From contig AP027304.1 of NCBI GenBank assembly GCA_036322835.1, forward strand, positions 1,798,001 to 1,862,000: a stretch of 64,000 nucleotides of DNA, in the 5' to 3' direction. Numbering within the stretch: position 1 is the stretch's first letter; the number at the start of each line of letters is the position of its first letter. The notes beneath the pieces were generated by a model. The model was not told the origin of the DNA. It worked only from the letters and a program-made list of their open reading frames with translations, and searched no databases. This DNA is from Tenuifilaceae bacterium CYCD. GTDB taxonomy: Bacteria; Bacteroidota; Bacteroidia; Bacteroidales; Tenuifilaceae. The position numbers and the translations under genes are program-made. Shown piece by piece: positions 36,515 to 44,806 of this stretch.

Positions 36515-36533
36515 TTTTTAATCCGAAAGGGAT

Positions 36534-37448
36534 TTGAAGACAATTGCTATTATAAATGAACAAGGCCGACGAACTTTAATAGGAAAGTCGGCCATTCTGA
36601 TTTTAATGCTTTCGCTTGTTAGCATTGGTGTATTTCCGCAGGAGGTTCAAAAGGAAAAAACGCCACCCAGAGACTTTACGGCTCGCGTCTGGCTTGGATC
36701 ACAGTTATTGCCAGGATACGGTCAGGTTGTAAATAGAGAATACTGGAAGTTGCCAGTGTTCTATGGAGGAATGGGAAGTATGCTCTACCTAGGAGTCAAT
36801 GCCAATAAAAACTATTTGCATCGGTTGTATGCATACAACTTGGCATCGGATGGCTCGCCAGATAAGGAGACGCTTAAGCAGAGAATGGTTGAGCAACGCC
36901 AGATACGTAATTTATACTATGCTGCTGCTGGTGCATTCTATGTGGCAAGCGTTGTGGATGCATTAAATGTGTACAATAAGGGAAAGCATTCGCCGGTTGC
37001 TGCTACAATTTTTTCTACTATTGTTCCAGGTTTAGGCCAAACCTATAACCAGAAATACTGGAAGGTTCCCGTAATTTACGGTGGATTATCAACGTTTTAC
37101 TTTATGGCAAGTTGGAACAATCGGGGCTACAAAAGATTTAAGACGGCATTGAAATACAAGATAGATGATGACGAATCTACTGTTGATGAGTTTGGCGGAG
37201 CACGAACTGACACCGAGTTACGTTATTACATGAATTCTTATAAAAGGAATAGAAATTTATGTGTTCTAGGATTTACCGCGGTTTATATATTGAATATTTT
37301 AGATGCCAATGTTGATGCCCATCTTTATGATTGGAATGTTGATGACGATTTAAGCTTTAAGGTTGAACCTGCGTTGATAAATTCTGATCAGGCTATGTCT
37401 GGTTCAAGTGCCCCAGTAATAGGACTTTCGTGTAGTCTTACTTTTTAG
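36534..37448 (+). CDS. DUF5683-domain membrane/outer-membrane protein
   Basis: The 304-residue protein has a hydrophobic export signal near residues 18-35, then two similar blocks. The first block contains SQLLPGYGQVVNREYWKLPV and the second contains TIVPGLGQTYNQKYWKVPVI, the internal duplication of DUF5683. Tyr/Gly-rich hydrophobic stretches suggest envelope location. The start appears to be TTG at 36534 preceded by AAAGGG; the next in-frame ATG is inside the signal. In Bacteroidota this family commonly follows parB and precedes an MltD-type gene, as here. Confidence 0.8.
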   Translation: MKTIAIINEQGRRTLIGKSAILILMLSLVSIGVFPQEVQKEKTPPRDFTARVWLGSQLLPGYGQVVNREYWKLPVFYGGMGSMLYLGVNANKNYLHRLYAYNLASDGSPDKETLKQRMVEQRQIRNLYYAAAGAFYVASVVDALNVYNKGKHSPVAATIFSTIVPGLGQTYNQKYWKVPVIYGGLSTFYFMASWNNRGYKRFKTALKYKIDDDESTVDEFGGARTDTELRYYMNSYKRNRNLCVLGFTAVYILNILDANVDAHLYDWNVDDDLSFKVEPALINSDQAMSGSSAPVIGLSCSLTF

Positions 37449-37472
37449 AGGAATCAGAAATACTGTTTTTTA

Positions 37473-37505
37473 TTTGTATTTATTGTTACATGCTTGCTAT
37501 ATTTG
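37473..37505 (+). promoter_or_regulatory. Bacteroidota-type promoter for the transglycosylase gene
   Basis: TTTG at 37473-37476 and TATATTTG at 37498-37505 are separated by 21 bases. This matches the -33 TTTG and -7 TAnnTTTG consensus with normal spacing. The box ends 36 bases before the ATG at 37542. Confidence 0.65.
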
Positions 37506-37541
37506 TAGTACAGAAAGTTAACCAACCAGAACTCTTAAAAT

Positions 37542-38873
37542 ATGAGGAATATATCTATTGCAATAGTGCTAATGCTTGCTGTAATTGGTGTTGAAGCACA
37601 AAATAACAACCAGATTCTTCCGGATACGATAGTTGGAGATACTATTTTAGATAACGAGATAAACGGAAATCTTGATAGTCTTTTAAACCTTTGGTATGTT
37701 CAACAATCCGTTGATTCCAATAGCCTTGTGGCCGGGATTGAGGCTGACAGTATCGGTTTATCCGATTATCCAGACTCGTTCTATATTAAACGCTTACAGG
37801 GCATAAATTCATTGATCGATTTGCCATATAATCAAATTGTTAAAAATTTTATCAATGTTTATACCCAGAAGAAGAAAGAAAAGGTAGAGATAATGCTGGG
37901 TTTGACTGATTACTATTTCCCGATTTTTGAGGAGATACTTGATCAGTACCAACTTCCTCAGGAGTTAAGATTCTTGCCAGTTATTGAGTCCGCGTTGAAT
38001 CCTAGAGCAGTTTCGAGAGCTGGTGCTACCGGACTTTGGCAGTTTATGTATGGAACAGGAAGACGGTATAACTTAACCATTAATTCGTACGTTGATGAGC
38101 GTCGCGATCCTATTGCTGCAAGCCATGCTGCCGCACGTTTTCTGAAGGATCTCTACTCTATTTATAATGATTGGACACTTGTTATTGCAGCCTACAACTG
38201 TGGCCCAGGAAATGTAAACAAGGCAATTCGTCGGTCGGGCGGGAAGAGGAACTACTGGGATATATATTACTATCTCCCTAGAGAAACAAGAGGTTATGTG
38301 CCAGCCTTTATTGCAGCGAATTATACATACTACTACTATCGCGATCACAACTTAAAACCACAGCCAATTAATATTCCTCCAACTACCGATACTTTGATGG
38401 TTAAGGATATGCTACACTTACAGCAGGTGGCCGAGGTGCTTAATTTGCCTATTGATATGATTCGCGATTTGAATCCACAGTATAAGATGGATGTGATTCC
38501 GGCCAAGGATCGTTCATTCATTCTTCGTTTACCCTTAGATGCAGTGAGTGATTATATCGATAGCGAAAAGGAAATTTTTGCGTACAAGGATAGTGTTTAC
38601 TTTAATCCTAAAAACGTAGTAACACCATCGCGCTACAACGCATCTTACCAGTACGATGTTCCCCCTGGATCGATTCGATTTGTTTATAAAGTGAACGAAG
38701 GCGATGTTTTGGGCTCAATTGCAGAGAGGTATTCTGTGTCGGTTGGCCAATTACGGTCTTGGAATAATATCCGACGAAACCTCATTCGGGTTGGCCAAAA
38801 GTTAGTGATATATATTCCTGAACGTACCGCCAATAAAATGGGAATTAAAGGCGATAAAAATAAAACCTCCTAG
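37542..38873 (+). CDS. MltD-like membrane-bound lytic murein transglycosylase with LysM
   Basis: The 443-residue protein has a signal peptide ending near VEAQ. The transglycosylase domain shows LRFLPVIESALNPRAVSRAG with the catalytic glutamate at residue 149, then ATGLWQFM, RDPIAASHAAARFLKDLY and VIAAYNCGPGNVNKAIRR. A C-terminal LysM repeat (VNEGDVLGSIAERYSVSVGQ…KLVIYIP, about residues 385-430) binds peptidoglycan. It cleaves glycan strands in the periplasm during growth. It has its own promoter and a following terminator. Confidence 0.93.
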   Translation: MRNISIAIVLMLAVIGVEAQNNNQILPDTIVGDTILDNEINGNLDSLLNLWYVQQSVDSNSLVAGIEADSIGLSDYPDSFYIKRLQGINSLIDLPYNQIVKNFINVYTQKKKEKVEIMLGLTDYYFPIFEEILDQYQLPQELRFLPVIESALNPRAVSRAGATGLWQFMYGTGRRYNLTINSYVDERRDPIAASHAAARFLKDLYSIYNDWTLVIAAYNCGPGNVNKAIRRSGGKRNYWDIYYYLPRETRGYVPAFIAANYTYYYYRDHNLKPQPINIPPTTDTLMVKDMLHLQQVAEVLNLPIDMIRDLNPQYKMDVIPAKDRSFILRLPLDAVSDYIDSEKEIFAYKDSVYFNPKNVVTPSRYNASYQYDVPPGSIRFVYKVNEGDVLGSIAERYSVSVGQLRSWNNIRRNLIRVGQKLVIYIPERTANKMGIKGDKNKTS

Positions 38874-38896
38874 TTCTTTAGGATAGATATTTATTT

Positions 38897-38927
38897 AGAG
38901 ACGAACTTTTGTTTCGTCTCTTTTTTT
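38897..38927 (+). terminator. Rho-independent terminator after the transglycosylase gene
   Basis: AGAGACGAA (38897-38905) pairs with TTCGTCTCT (38913-38921) around a 7-base loop, followed by a run of T. It lies 24 bases after the stop at 38873. Confidence 0.85.
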
Positions 38928-38963
38928 ATCGGAATTATCAAAATGATCTATTGAATATAATTC

Positions 38964-38971
38964 TATATTTG
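38964..38971 (+). promoter_or_regulatory. Candidate -7 box for the lipoprotein gene at 38991
   Basis: TATATTTG matches TAnnTTTG and ends 19 bases before the ATG. No good -33 box was seen. Confidence 0.4.
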
Positions 38972-38990
38972 TATGAATTAATTGATTAGC

Positions 38991-39563
38991 ATGAAAAACT
39001 TACTTCATAAATTATTTATTGGGTCTTTGGCAATAATATCGTTGCAGGCCTGTAACACCAAAAAGATATCGAATGATTTTTCGGTTCCTAAAGATCAATT
39101 TGCTTTTATTGAGTACTACCAAACCACCGACGGGCGGATTATTCAAGGTCAGAAATTACCTGGCAAGCGAATTGATCTGCCAACCTATACTTTTGATCTG
39201 GAGTCTAAGGTAATACGCAGTCGTAATGATCTTAATTTTAGTGGAGATACTGTCCAAGTATTGCTTGGAACTGGGAAGGTATTGAAAGGGGCTGCAGGAA
39301 GTGGTGTGTCTTCAGTTCTTATAGGAATAAAGAAACTACCATACAGTTATTCCGAATTGGAGATAGTTGCTGTTGATTCTAAAACAATGTCTATTAAGTA
39401 TGGAGGAGAAAATATTACCCTTGCAGTAGGGGAGGAGTTGAAACGGGTTATTACCACTAGGGATACTATTCATTTAGATGAAATTGTAATTGTTGAAAAG
39501 ACGGTTGAGAATCGCATTGTTTTCCATGGTTTTATTCCCAAATCATCACTGAATAGGAAATAA
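38991..39563 (+). CDS. Hypothetical lipoprotein
   Basis: From the ATG at 38991 the protein has 190 residues with a lipobox (SLQAC, cysteine near residue 21), so it is likely lipid-anchored. The mature part has TTDGRIIQGQKLPGKRIDLP and a Gly/Ser/Ala-rich segment GKVLKGAAGSGVSSVLIG near residue 98. It ends with strand-like stretches around TRDTIHLDEIVIVEKTVENR. No family was recognised. It stands alone between two terminators. Confidence 0.72.
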   Translation: MKNLLHKLFIGSLAIISLQACNTKKISNDFSVPKDQFAFIEYYQTTDGRIIQGQKLPGKRIDLPTYTFDLESKVIRSRNDLNFSGDTVQVLLGTGKVLKGAAGSGVSSVLIGIKKLPYSYSELEIVAVDSKTMSIKYGGENITLAVGEELKRVITTRDTIHLDEIVIVEKTVENRIVFHGFIPKSSLNRK

Positions 39564-39583
39564 TTATACTCACGTTAATCAAA

Positions 39584-39611
39584 AAAAAGGCCTCTATTTA
39601 GAGACCTTTTT
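39584..39611. terminator. Bidirectional terminator between lipoprotein gene and pgi
   Basis: AAAAAGG-C-CTCT pairs with AGAG-A-CCTTTTT with one mismatch and a short loop. The A-run and T-run on either side allow use from both directions, and the hairpin lies between the stops of two convergent genes (39563 and 39627). Confidence 0.75.
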
Positions 39612-39626
39612 GATATAGATATCACT

Positions 39627-40973
39627 TTATAGACCTAATCGTTTTCTTAAAGTTTTACTTTGCTCTTCGAATCCTGGTTTTCCTAGTAACGCAAACATGT
39701 TCTTTTTGTATGCTTCAACGCCAGGCTGATCAAAAGGATTAACATCAAGTACATATCCACTAATAGCGCATGCTCGCTCAAAGAAGTACAGCGTATAGCC
39801 AACCCAGTATGCCGATAGTTCTGGAATGCTAATAGAAATGCAAGGAACTCCACCATCGTTATGGGCAACAATAGTTCCTAGTTCGGCCATTTTGTTAACT
39901 TCGGAGTAACGCTTCCCTGAAAGGAAATTGAGTTGATCTAAGTTCTCTGGGTCATTAGGAATAGTTAGTTTATGTGTTGGATTCTCGACCGAAATAACGG
40001 TTTCGAAAATCAAGCGCTCGCCTTCCTGAATATATTGTCCCATAGAGTGAAGATCGGATGTAAAGTCTACTCCGGCAGGGAAAATTCCTTTGTTTTCCTT
40101 CCCTTCACTTTCGCCGTAAAGTTGTTTCCACCATTCGGTTAAGAAGTGAAGCTTTGGAGTGTAGTTCACCATGATTTCAATATTCTTACCCTTTTTGTAA
40201 AGGGCATTGCGCGCTGCAACGTATACACACGCAGGGTTTTGCTCAAATGCAATTTTTGATGAAGTATTTTTTTCTGCATTTACAGCACCTTCAACTAGTT
40301 TTTTAATATCGAAACCTGCGATAGCAATTGGCAGAAGACCTACAGGAGTTAAGACAGAGTAACGTCCTCCAACGTCATCGGGTATTATAAAAGTTCTATA
40401 GCCTTCAGCGTTGGCAAGTTTTCTCAATGCACCTTTCGATTCGTCAGTTATTGCTACAATACGGTTAGCGGCTTCCGATTTCCCTACTTTATCCTCTAAG
40501 TGTTGCTTTAGCAATCTAAATGCAATGGCTGGTTCGGTGGTTGTCCCTGATTTTGATATCACAACAATTGAATAGTTTTTATTATTCAAAAGTTGAAGGA
40601 GTTCTGAGTGGTAATCCTCGCAAATGTTTTGTCCAGCAAAAATTACATGAGGATTGCCGTTATTTTGAAGTTGAGAGAAACTATTTCCCATTGCTTCAAT
40701 TACGGCCTTTGCTCCTAGGTACGATCCTCCAATTCCGATTACTACTACAATATCGCTTTTACTGCGTAGGTCTTGTGCAACCTTTTCAATTTCCGAAAGT
40801 TGGGCATTTGTAATGCTGCTGGGTAGGGTCAGCCAACCCAAAAAGTCGTTGCCTTTGCCAGACTTATTCTCCAACTTAATTTGACTCTCCTCTATTCTTG
40901 CTTTGAAAGAGTTCACCTCCTCTTTGCTCACAAAGTCGAAGATGTTGTTGAGATTAACTTTTAGTTCACCCAT
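39627..40973 (-). CDS. pgi: Glucose-6-phosphate isomerase
   Basis: From the ATG at 40973 the protein has 448 residues, the length of the shorter bacterial Pgi type. It shows [20 protein letters not shown] near residue 70, [19 protein letters not shown] near 138, [17 protein letters not shown] near 198, and the catalytic region [20 protein letters not shown] (about 285-305). A longer TTG-initiated frame adds 15 unconserved residues. It is last in the leftward group lipoprotein-gpsA-hypothetical-pgi. Confidence 0.95.
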   Translation of the reverse strand: MGELKVNLNNIFDFVSKEEVNSFKARIEESQIKLENKSGKGNDFLGWLTLPSSITNAQLSEIEKVAQDLRSKSDIVVVIGIGGSYLGAKAVIEAMGNSFSQLQNNGNPHVIFAGQNICEDYHSELLQLLNNKNYSIVVISKSGTTTEPAIAFRLLKQHLEDKVGKSEAANRIVAITDESKGALRKLANAEGYRTFIIPDDVGGRYSVLTPVGLLPIAIAGFDIKKLVEGAVNAEKNTSSKIAFEQNPACVYVAARNALYKKGKNIEIMVNYTPKLHFLTEWWKQLYGESEGKENKGIFPAGVDFTSDLHSMGQYIQEGERLIFETVISVENPTHKLTIPNDPENLDQLNFLSGKRYSEVNKMAELGTIVAHNDGGVPCISISIPELSAYWVGYTLYFFERACAISGYVLDVNPFDQPGVEAYKKNMFALLGKPGFEEQSKTLRKRLGL

Positions 40974-41028
40974 TTTATAAATGTTATGGTTTAAAATATC
41001 TTCGTTGATACTCCTCAAATATGGTCTT

Positions 41029-41628
41029 TTAGTTCTCTATATTTCTCTTGATGTCTTCCTGCAGCTCCTTATAGTATTCCAGTAGATCATATTCACTAGA
41101 GACAATTTTGGTTGTTAAGAAGTCTCTCAGATCCAAGAAAAATTTTTTATTTTTTCTAATATCCTGCTCCGATTCAAATGATTGATTAAATGTGGTGCCC
41201 AGCACATACTGCTTAACGGTTGATGTATAGTAATCCTGATATTCATATATACCTGCTATTTCAGAAACAATCTTTATATCCATGTGGGCAATTGCCTGCG
41301 TGAGTTTTGCTGTTTCCCAAGCCGTTGAATTGATCAACTGGAAATTTAATCCTCCCATGCTATCCATAGGTATTTTACCATGATCAATATGTGCTAGTAT
41401 ATTTTCAACTTTTGACAATAAAAATTGGTGAGAATCCAACATTTTTTGAACTTTTTTGGAATTGTTTTCAATTTCAATGCTTATATTTTCGAGGGATTGT
41501 GCTACTAATTTTCTGCTATTATAACTATCTCTCCATTGATTGAGCATTAATCCCAAGAAAACTGCAAACGAGACAGATATAAACTCGAATAGAAGTTTTT
41601 TGTATGCTATATTGCGTTTATCTTTCAT
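41029..41628 (-). CDS. Hypothetical membrane-anchored coiled-coil-like protein
   Basis: The 199-residue protein has one hydrophobic segment ([19 protein letters not shown], about residues 14-32) followed by [20 protein letters not shown] and a long mostly helical, charged region with heptad-like spacing. It ends in [12 protein letters not shown]. This arrangement occurs in small membrane-anchored Bacteroidota proteins of unknown function, and no family is assigned. It lies 25 bases after gpsA and 55 bases before pgi, so it is probably co-transcribed. Confidence 0.65.
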   Translation of the reverse strand: MKDKRNIAYKKLLFEFISVSFAVFLGLMLNQWRDSYNSRKLVAQSLENISIEIENNSKKVQKMLDSHQFLLSKVENILAHIDHGKIPMDSMGGLNFQLINSTAWETAKLTQAIAHMDIKIVSEIAGIYEYQDYYTSTVKQYVLGTTFNQSFESEQDIRKNKKFFLDLRDFLTTKIVSSEYDLLEYYKELQEDIKRNIEN

Positions 41629-41653
41629 TTAGATATGTTGGTTTTCTCAATAT

Positions 41654-42646
41654 TTACTTGAGTTTATCGGTTAGCAGTTTCATTTCAATTGCAGGCGAAA
41701 TGTTTTCGTAAAGAATATTGTAAACTGCTTCGGCTATTGGCATCTTCACATTGTACTTTGAGTTTATCTCCTTAATACATTTTGACGCATTGTAACCCTC
41801 GGCAACCATATTCATTTCCATGATGGTTGATTTTACGGAGTAGCCTTTGCCAATCATAGCGCCAAAGGTCCGGTTACGGCTAAACTGCGAGTAGGCGGTA
41901 ACAAGTAAATCTCCAAGATAAGCCGATGTGCTCATGTGACGGTTGCCGGGGTGAGTTTCTTTAAGAAATCGTTCAATTTCTAGTTGTGCGTTGCTTATGA
42001 GTACCGATAGAAAATTATCACCGTAGCCTAAACCGTGAGCAATTCCTGCAGCTAGCGCGTAAATATTTTTTAGTACAGCACTATATTCTGTGCCATATAT
42101 ATCAGTGCCCACGTTGGTTTTTATGTAATGGCTTTCGAATAATGCTGCAATTTCCTTTGCATGATTTATATCCTTGCAGGAGAATGTAAGGTACGAGAGG
42201 CGTTCCAATGCAACTTCTTCGGCATGGCTCGGGCCGCTAATAATACCTATCCGATCGAAAGGAATATTGTACGTGCGGTTAAAAAATTCGGCAATTGTGC
42301 TATCATCTTCGGGGACAATTCCCTTAATGGCCGATACAATAAATTTATTATCGAAGTTGACTTTAAGGGGTTCAAGCCAAACTTTGATATATGATGCGGG
42401 AACAACAAAAACCAGAACGTCTGATTTTTTGATTGTTTCGTTTATGTCGTTGCTAATCTTCAGTTTTTTTAGATCAAACTGAACCGAACTCAGATAGTAA
42501 GGATTGTTTCGGTGTTTTTTGAGATGATCAATAATCTCTGTCTCGCGAATATACCAACCAATAGGTTGTGCTTCGTGAAGAATTTTGGCGATAGCCGTTG
42601 CCCAACTACCGCTGCCAATGACTGAAACTCTTTTTTTGTTTTCCAT
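41654..42646 (-). CDS. gpsA: NAD(P)H-dependent glycerol-3-phosphate dehydrogenase
   Basis: The 330-residue enzyme reduces dihydroxyacetone phosphate to glycerol-3-phosphate for phospholipid synthesis. The Rossmann motif GSGSWATAIAKIL is at about residues 11-23, FVVPASYIKVWL near 84, and GIISGPSHAEEVALERLSYL near 138. The catalytic lysine region EYSAVLKNIYALAAGIAHGLG follows at about 188-208. An RNRTFG segment and EGYNASKCIKEI are near the C-terminus. The start lies four bases after the preceding lipoprotein stop. Confidence 0.95.
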   Translation of the reverse strand: MENKKRVSVIGSGSWATAIAKILHEAQPIGWYIRETEIIDHLKKHRNNPYYLSSVQFDLKKLKISNDINETIKKSDVLVFVVPASYIKVWLEPLKVNFDNKFIVSAIKGIVPEDDSTIAEFFNRTYNIPFDRIGIISGPSHAEEVALERLSYLTFSCKDINHAKEIAALFESHYIKTNVGTDIYGTEYSAVLKNIYALAAGIAHGLGYGDNFLSVLISNAQLEIERFLKETHPGNRHMSTSAYLGDLLVTAYSQFSRNRTFGAMIGKGYSVKSTIMEMNMVAEGYNASKCIKEINSKYNVKMPIAEAVYNILYENISPAIEMKLLTDKLK

Positions 42647-42650
42647 TTCT

Positions 42651-42866
42651 TTAGCCTAAGTAAGAGATATTTTGATTTTTAAAATGGTAATTATCGAGAG
42701 CAATTTTTTTGTTTTTTCCACAATTACATCTAGTCTTCTTCCTCTTGATAGTTTTGTCGGTGCTCGAAGGTGCCGTCTTTTTGTTGCATCCGGTTAATTG
42801 AATGGTGCATAGGCCGACAAATAAAAATAAAATAAGTGTAATTTTGCCAAATCGTTTTTTCAGCAT
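42651..42866 (-). CDS. Small lipoprotein
   Basis: The 71-residue protein has a basic start (MLKKRFGKI), a hydrophobic core and a lipobox LTGC with cysteine near residue 27. A Lys/Thr/Ser-rich mature part follows, with a CNC pair (KKTRCNCGKNKK). A purine-rich AAGAAAAGAG precedes the ATG. The tight four-base spacing to gpsA supports a real gene. Function unknown; similar tiny Lys-rich lipoproteins are frequent in Bacteroidales. Confidence 0.6.
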   Translation of the reverse strand: MLKKRFGKITLILFLFVGLCTIQLTGCNKKTAPSSTDKTIKRKKTRCNCGKNKKIALDNYHFKNQNISYLG

Positions 42867-42994
42867 GCTCTTTTCTTCTTAAAGATGCGAAGGTACAAAG
42901 ATTTTTAAGCAATATGAAGCCTTATGTCTTAATAAACTTTAGAGCGAGCCCGTAAGTATTGATTTATAACGTTTGTTGTAGACCTGTTTTTTTG

Positions 42995-44035
42995 ATGGAA
43001 GTTATGGATGCACGTTTTTTAGTGGGGCAGGAGTTAGATTCGTTAACGAATATTTTGATTAACGAGGGTGGCTCTGCCAGTCATGCCCAAAAACTTTCGC
43101 GGTGGCTTTACCGGAAACGGTTATCTGATCTTCGAACAATTGACAATATTCCAAAAATATTACTCGAGAAGGTTTGCTTGCGTTATGGAGTAGGCTACTA
43201 TCAACCAATCGAAACGTTTAATGCTGCCGATGGATCACGGAAGTATTTGTTTCAAAATGATAATGGCCAGCGATTTGAGTCTTTATTAATGAAGTCTCTG
43301 AGGAGAACCACGCTTTGCGTTTCGTCGCAATCGGGATGCCGGATGGGGTGTAAATTTTGCATGACAGGGAGCATAGGGTTTAAGGGTAACTTAACGGCTC
43401 ATGATATTTTAAACCAGTTGTTGTCGATTCCTGATAGCAAGAGTGTGAACAGAATTGTAATTATGGGAATGGGGGAGCCTTTCGATAATTCCGATGAGGT
43501 TTTAAGAGCGATAAGAATACTTACTGCCGATTGGGGCTGCGCATTTGGAAAGTCGAATATAACTCTATCTAGCGTTGGGATACTGGATGAACTGGAAATC
43601 TTTTTAAAGAATCCCATTTGTAATTTGGCTATCAGTTTACATTCGCCTTTTCCTGAAGAACGCAAGAGTTTGATGCCGATTGAGATGGCGAATCCTATAG
43701 CAACGGTAATCGATTTAATAAAAAAGTATCCATTGCCAAAACCCTTAAGGGTATCTTTTGAATATGTGGCTTTAGGGGGTATTAATTTGAGTGAACAACA
43801 TGCTGAGGCAATATCGAAACTGCTACAGGGGATTCAATGTCACTTGAATATTATTCCTTGGAATTCGCATGAAAATGCTCTGTTCAACACCCCTAATGAT
43901 GATGAACTGCAAGTTTTCATCAATCTTTTAAACTCGCTAGGGGTGTTAACCACCATTCGTAAGTCGATGGGGGGCGAAATTGCTGCAGCCTGTGGACAAA
44001 TGGCTGGAAAGCATTCCGGAGTAAGCCGGCTTTAG
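42995..44035 (+). CDS. RlmN-like radical SAM rRNA/tRNA methyltransferase
   Basis: From the ATG at 42995 the protein has 346 residues, matching RlmN, which methylates C2 of A2503 in 23S rRNA (and A37 of some tRNAs). It shows the radical-SAM motif as SSQSGCRMGCKFCMTGSIGF near residue 110, then IVIMGMGEPFDN, NITLSSVGI, LAISLHSP and NIIPWNSHENALF. The C-terminal methyl-carrying cysteine is in EIAAACGQMAG. The sequence is somewhat divergent, so it could be a second paralogue rather than the housekeeping RlmN. It is tail-to-tail with the hydrogenase-related operon, seven bases between stops. Confidence 0.83.
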   Translation: MEVMDARFLVGQELDSLTNILINEGGSASHAQKLSRWLYRKRLSDLRTIDNIPKILLEKVCLRYGVGYYQPIETFNAADGSRKYLFQNDNGQRFESLLMKSLRRTTLCVSSQSGCRMGCKFCMTGSIGFKGNLTAHDILNQLLSIPDSKSVNRIVIMGMGEPFDNSDEVLRAIRILTADWGCAFGKSNITLSSVGILDELEIFLKNPICNLAISLHSPFPEERKSLMPIEMANPIATVIDLIKKYPLPKPLRVSFEYVALGGINLSEQHAEAISKLLQGIQCHLNIIPWNSHENALFNTPNDDELQVFINLLNSLGVLTTIRKSMGGEIAAACGQMAGKHSGVSRL

Positions 44036-44042
44036 CGTATTG

Positions 44043-44795
44043 CTACCGCTTTTTTCTAGTTAAATCCAATAATCCATTTATGATGGTGAGCGGATGTGTA
44101 GGATTTCCTGGAATATAAAGGTCAACCTTGTGATTCTCCAAGAAACTTCTATCCAAGGCTGGGCTTCCAGCAAAAATTCCTCCACTTATGGCATCTGTGC
44201 CAACCAGCACAATTACTTTCGGATCGGGTGTTGCGTTGTATGCAATCTCTAGGGCTTTTGCCATATTTTGGGTGATAGGGCCTGTTATTGCAATTCCGTC
44301 GGCATGGCGGGGCGATGCTACAAACTCAATACCAAAACGGCTCATGTCAAACTGAACGTTATTAGCCGCATTTAGCTCCCACTCGCAACTGTTATCGCCA
44401 CCAGCGCTTACCTGCCTCAATTTTAAAGATTTTCCAAATATTTGTCTAATTTCTTTACGAACAGCTGCAGGGTTAACTTCTATTGCGAAATCATCACCCT
44501 CCTTAACAATAAGTCTTTCCCGTTCGTTTGTGGAAATTTTATAATCGGTGGTGAACTTAATTTTTTCGGGATATTGTAACGCGCATTCCCCGCAAAAGGT
44601 ACACTTGCCTAAGTCAATTGCAACCGGATTGCTGCTAATCGCATGCATGGGGCAAAGGTTAGCCAATTCAGTTTCGTTTACCTTTTGGGTACTAATAATG
44701 GGTCTTCCCCTAAATATTCCGGGAACCTTAGCGGTTTTTACATTTGGGATGAATTGCTTTCCCTGATGGTATAATATTTTTAGATTATCTAGCAT
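44043..44795 (-). CDS. Fused ferredoxin + HyfI/NuoB-like small subunit lacking most cluster ligands
   Basis: The 250-residue protein joins two modules. Residues about 40-80 are a reduced HyfH-like ferredoxin with C48P and CTFCGEC (C65, C68, C71), enough for one [4Fe-4S] cluster where HyfH/NuoI have two. Residues about 115-250 are a HyfI/NuoB-like domain with the conserved FVASPRHADGIAITGP (158-173). Of the four cysteines that bind the proximal/N2 cluster in relatives, only C137 (SCEWE) remains. D134 stands in the first position, D201 (GTDAISGGIF) in the third and N231 (YIPGNP) in the fourth. The proximal cluster is therefore unlikely to form. It is the last gene of the seven-gene operon, 11 bases after the large subunit. 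Confidence 0.85.
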   Translation of the reverse strand: MLDNLKILYHQGKQFIPNVKTAKVPGIFRGRPIISTQKVNETELANLCPMHAISSNPVAIDLGKCTFCGECALQYPEKIKFTTDYKISTNERERLIVKEGDDFAIEVNPAAVRKEIRQIFGKSLKLRQVSAGGDNSCEWELNAANNVQFDMSRFGIEFVASPRHADGIAITGPITQNMAKALEIAYNATPDPKVIVLVGTDAISGGIFAGSPALDRSFLENHKVDLYIPGNPTHPLTIINGLLDLTRKKR

Positions 44796-44806
44796 GGCAA
44801 ATAGTT

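Noticed and set aside
34529-36533. parS site or origin near parAB
   Set aside because: CACGTG-containing sequences elsewhere in the window do not match a parS palindrome, and none lies near parAB. No DnaA-box cluster was noticed in the gaps.
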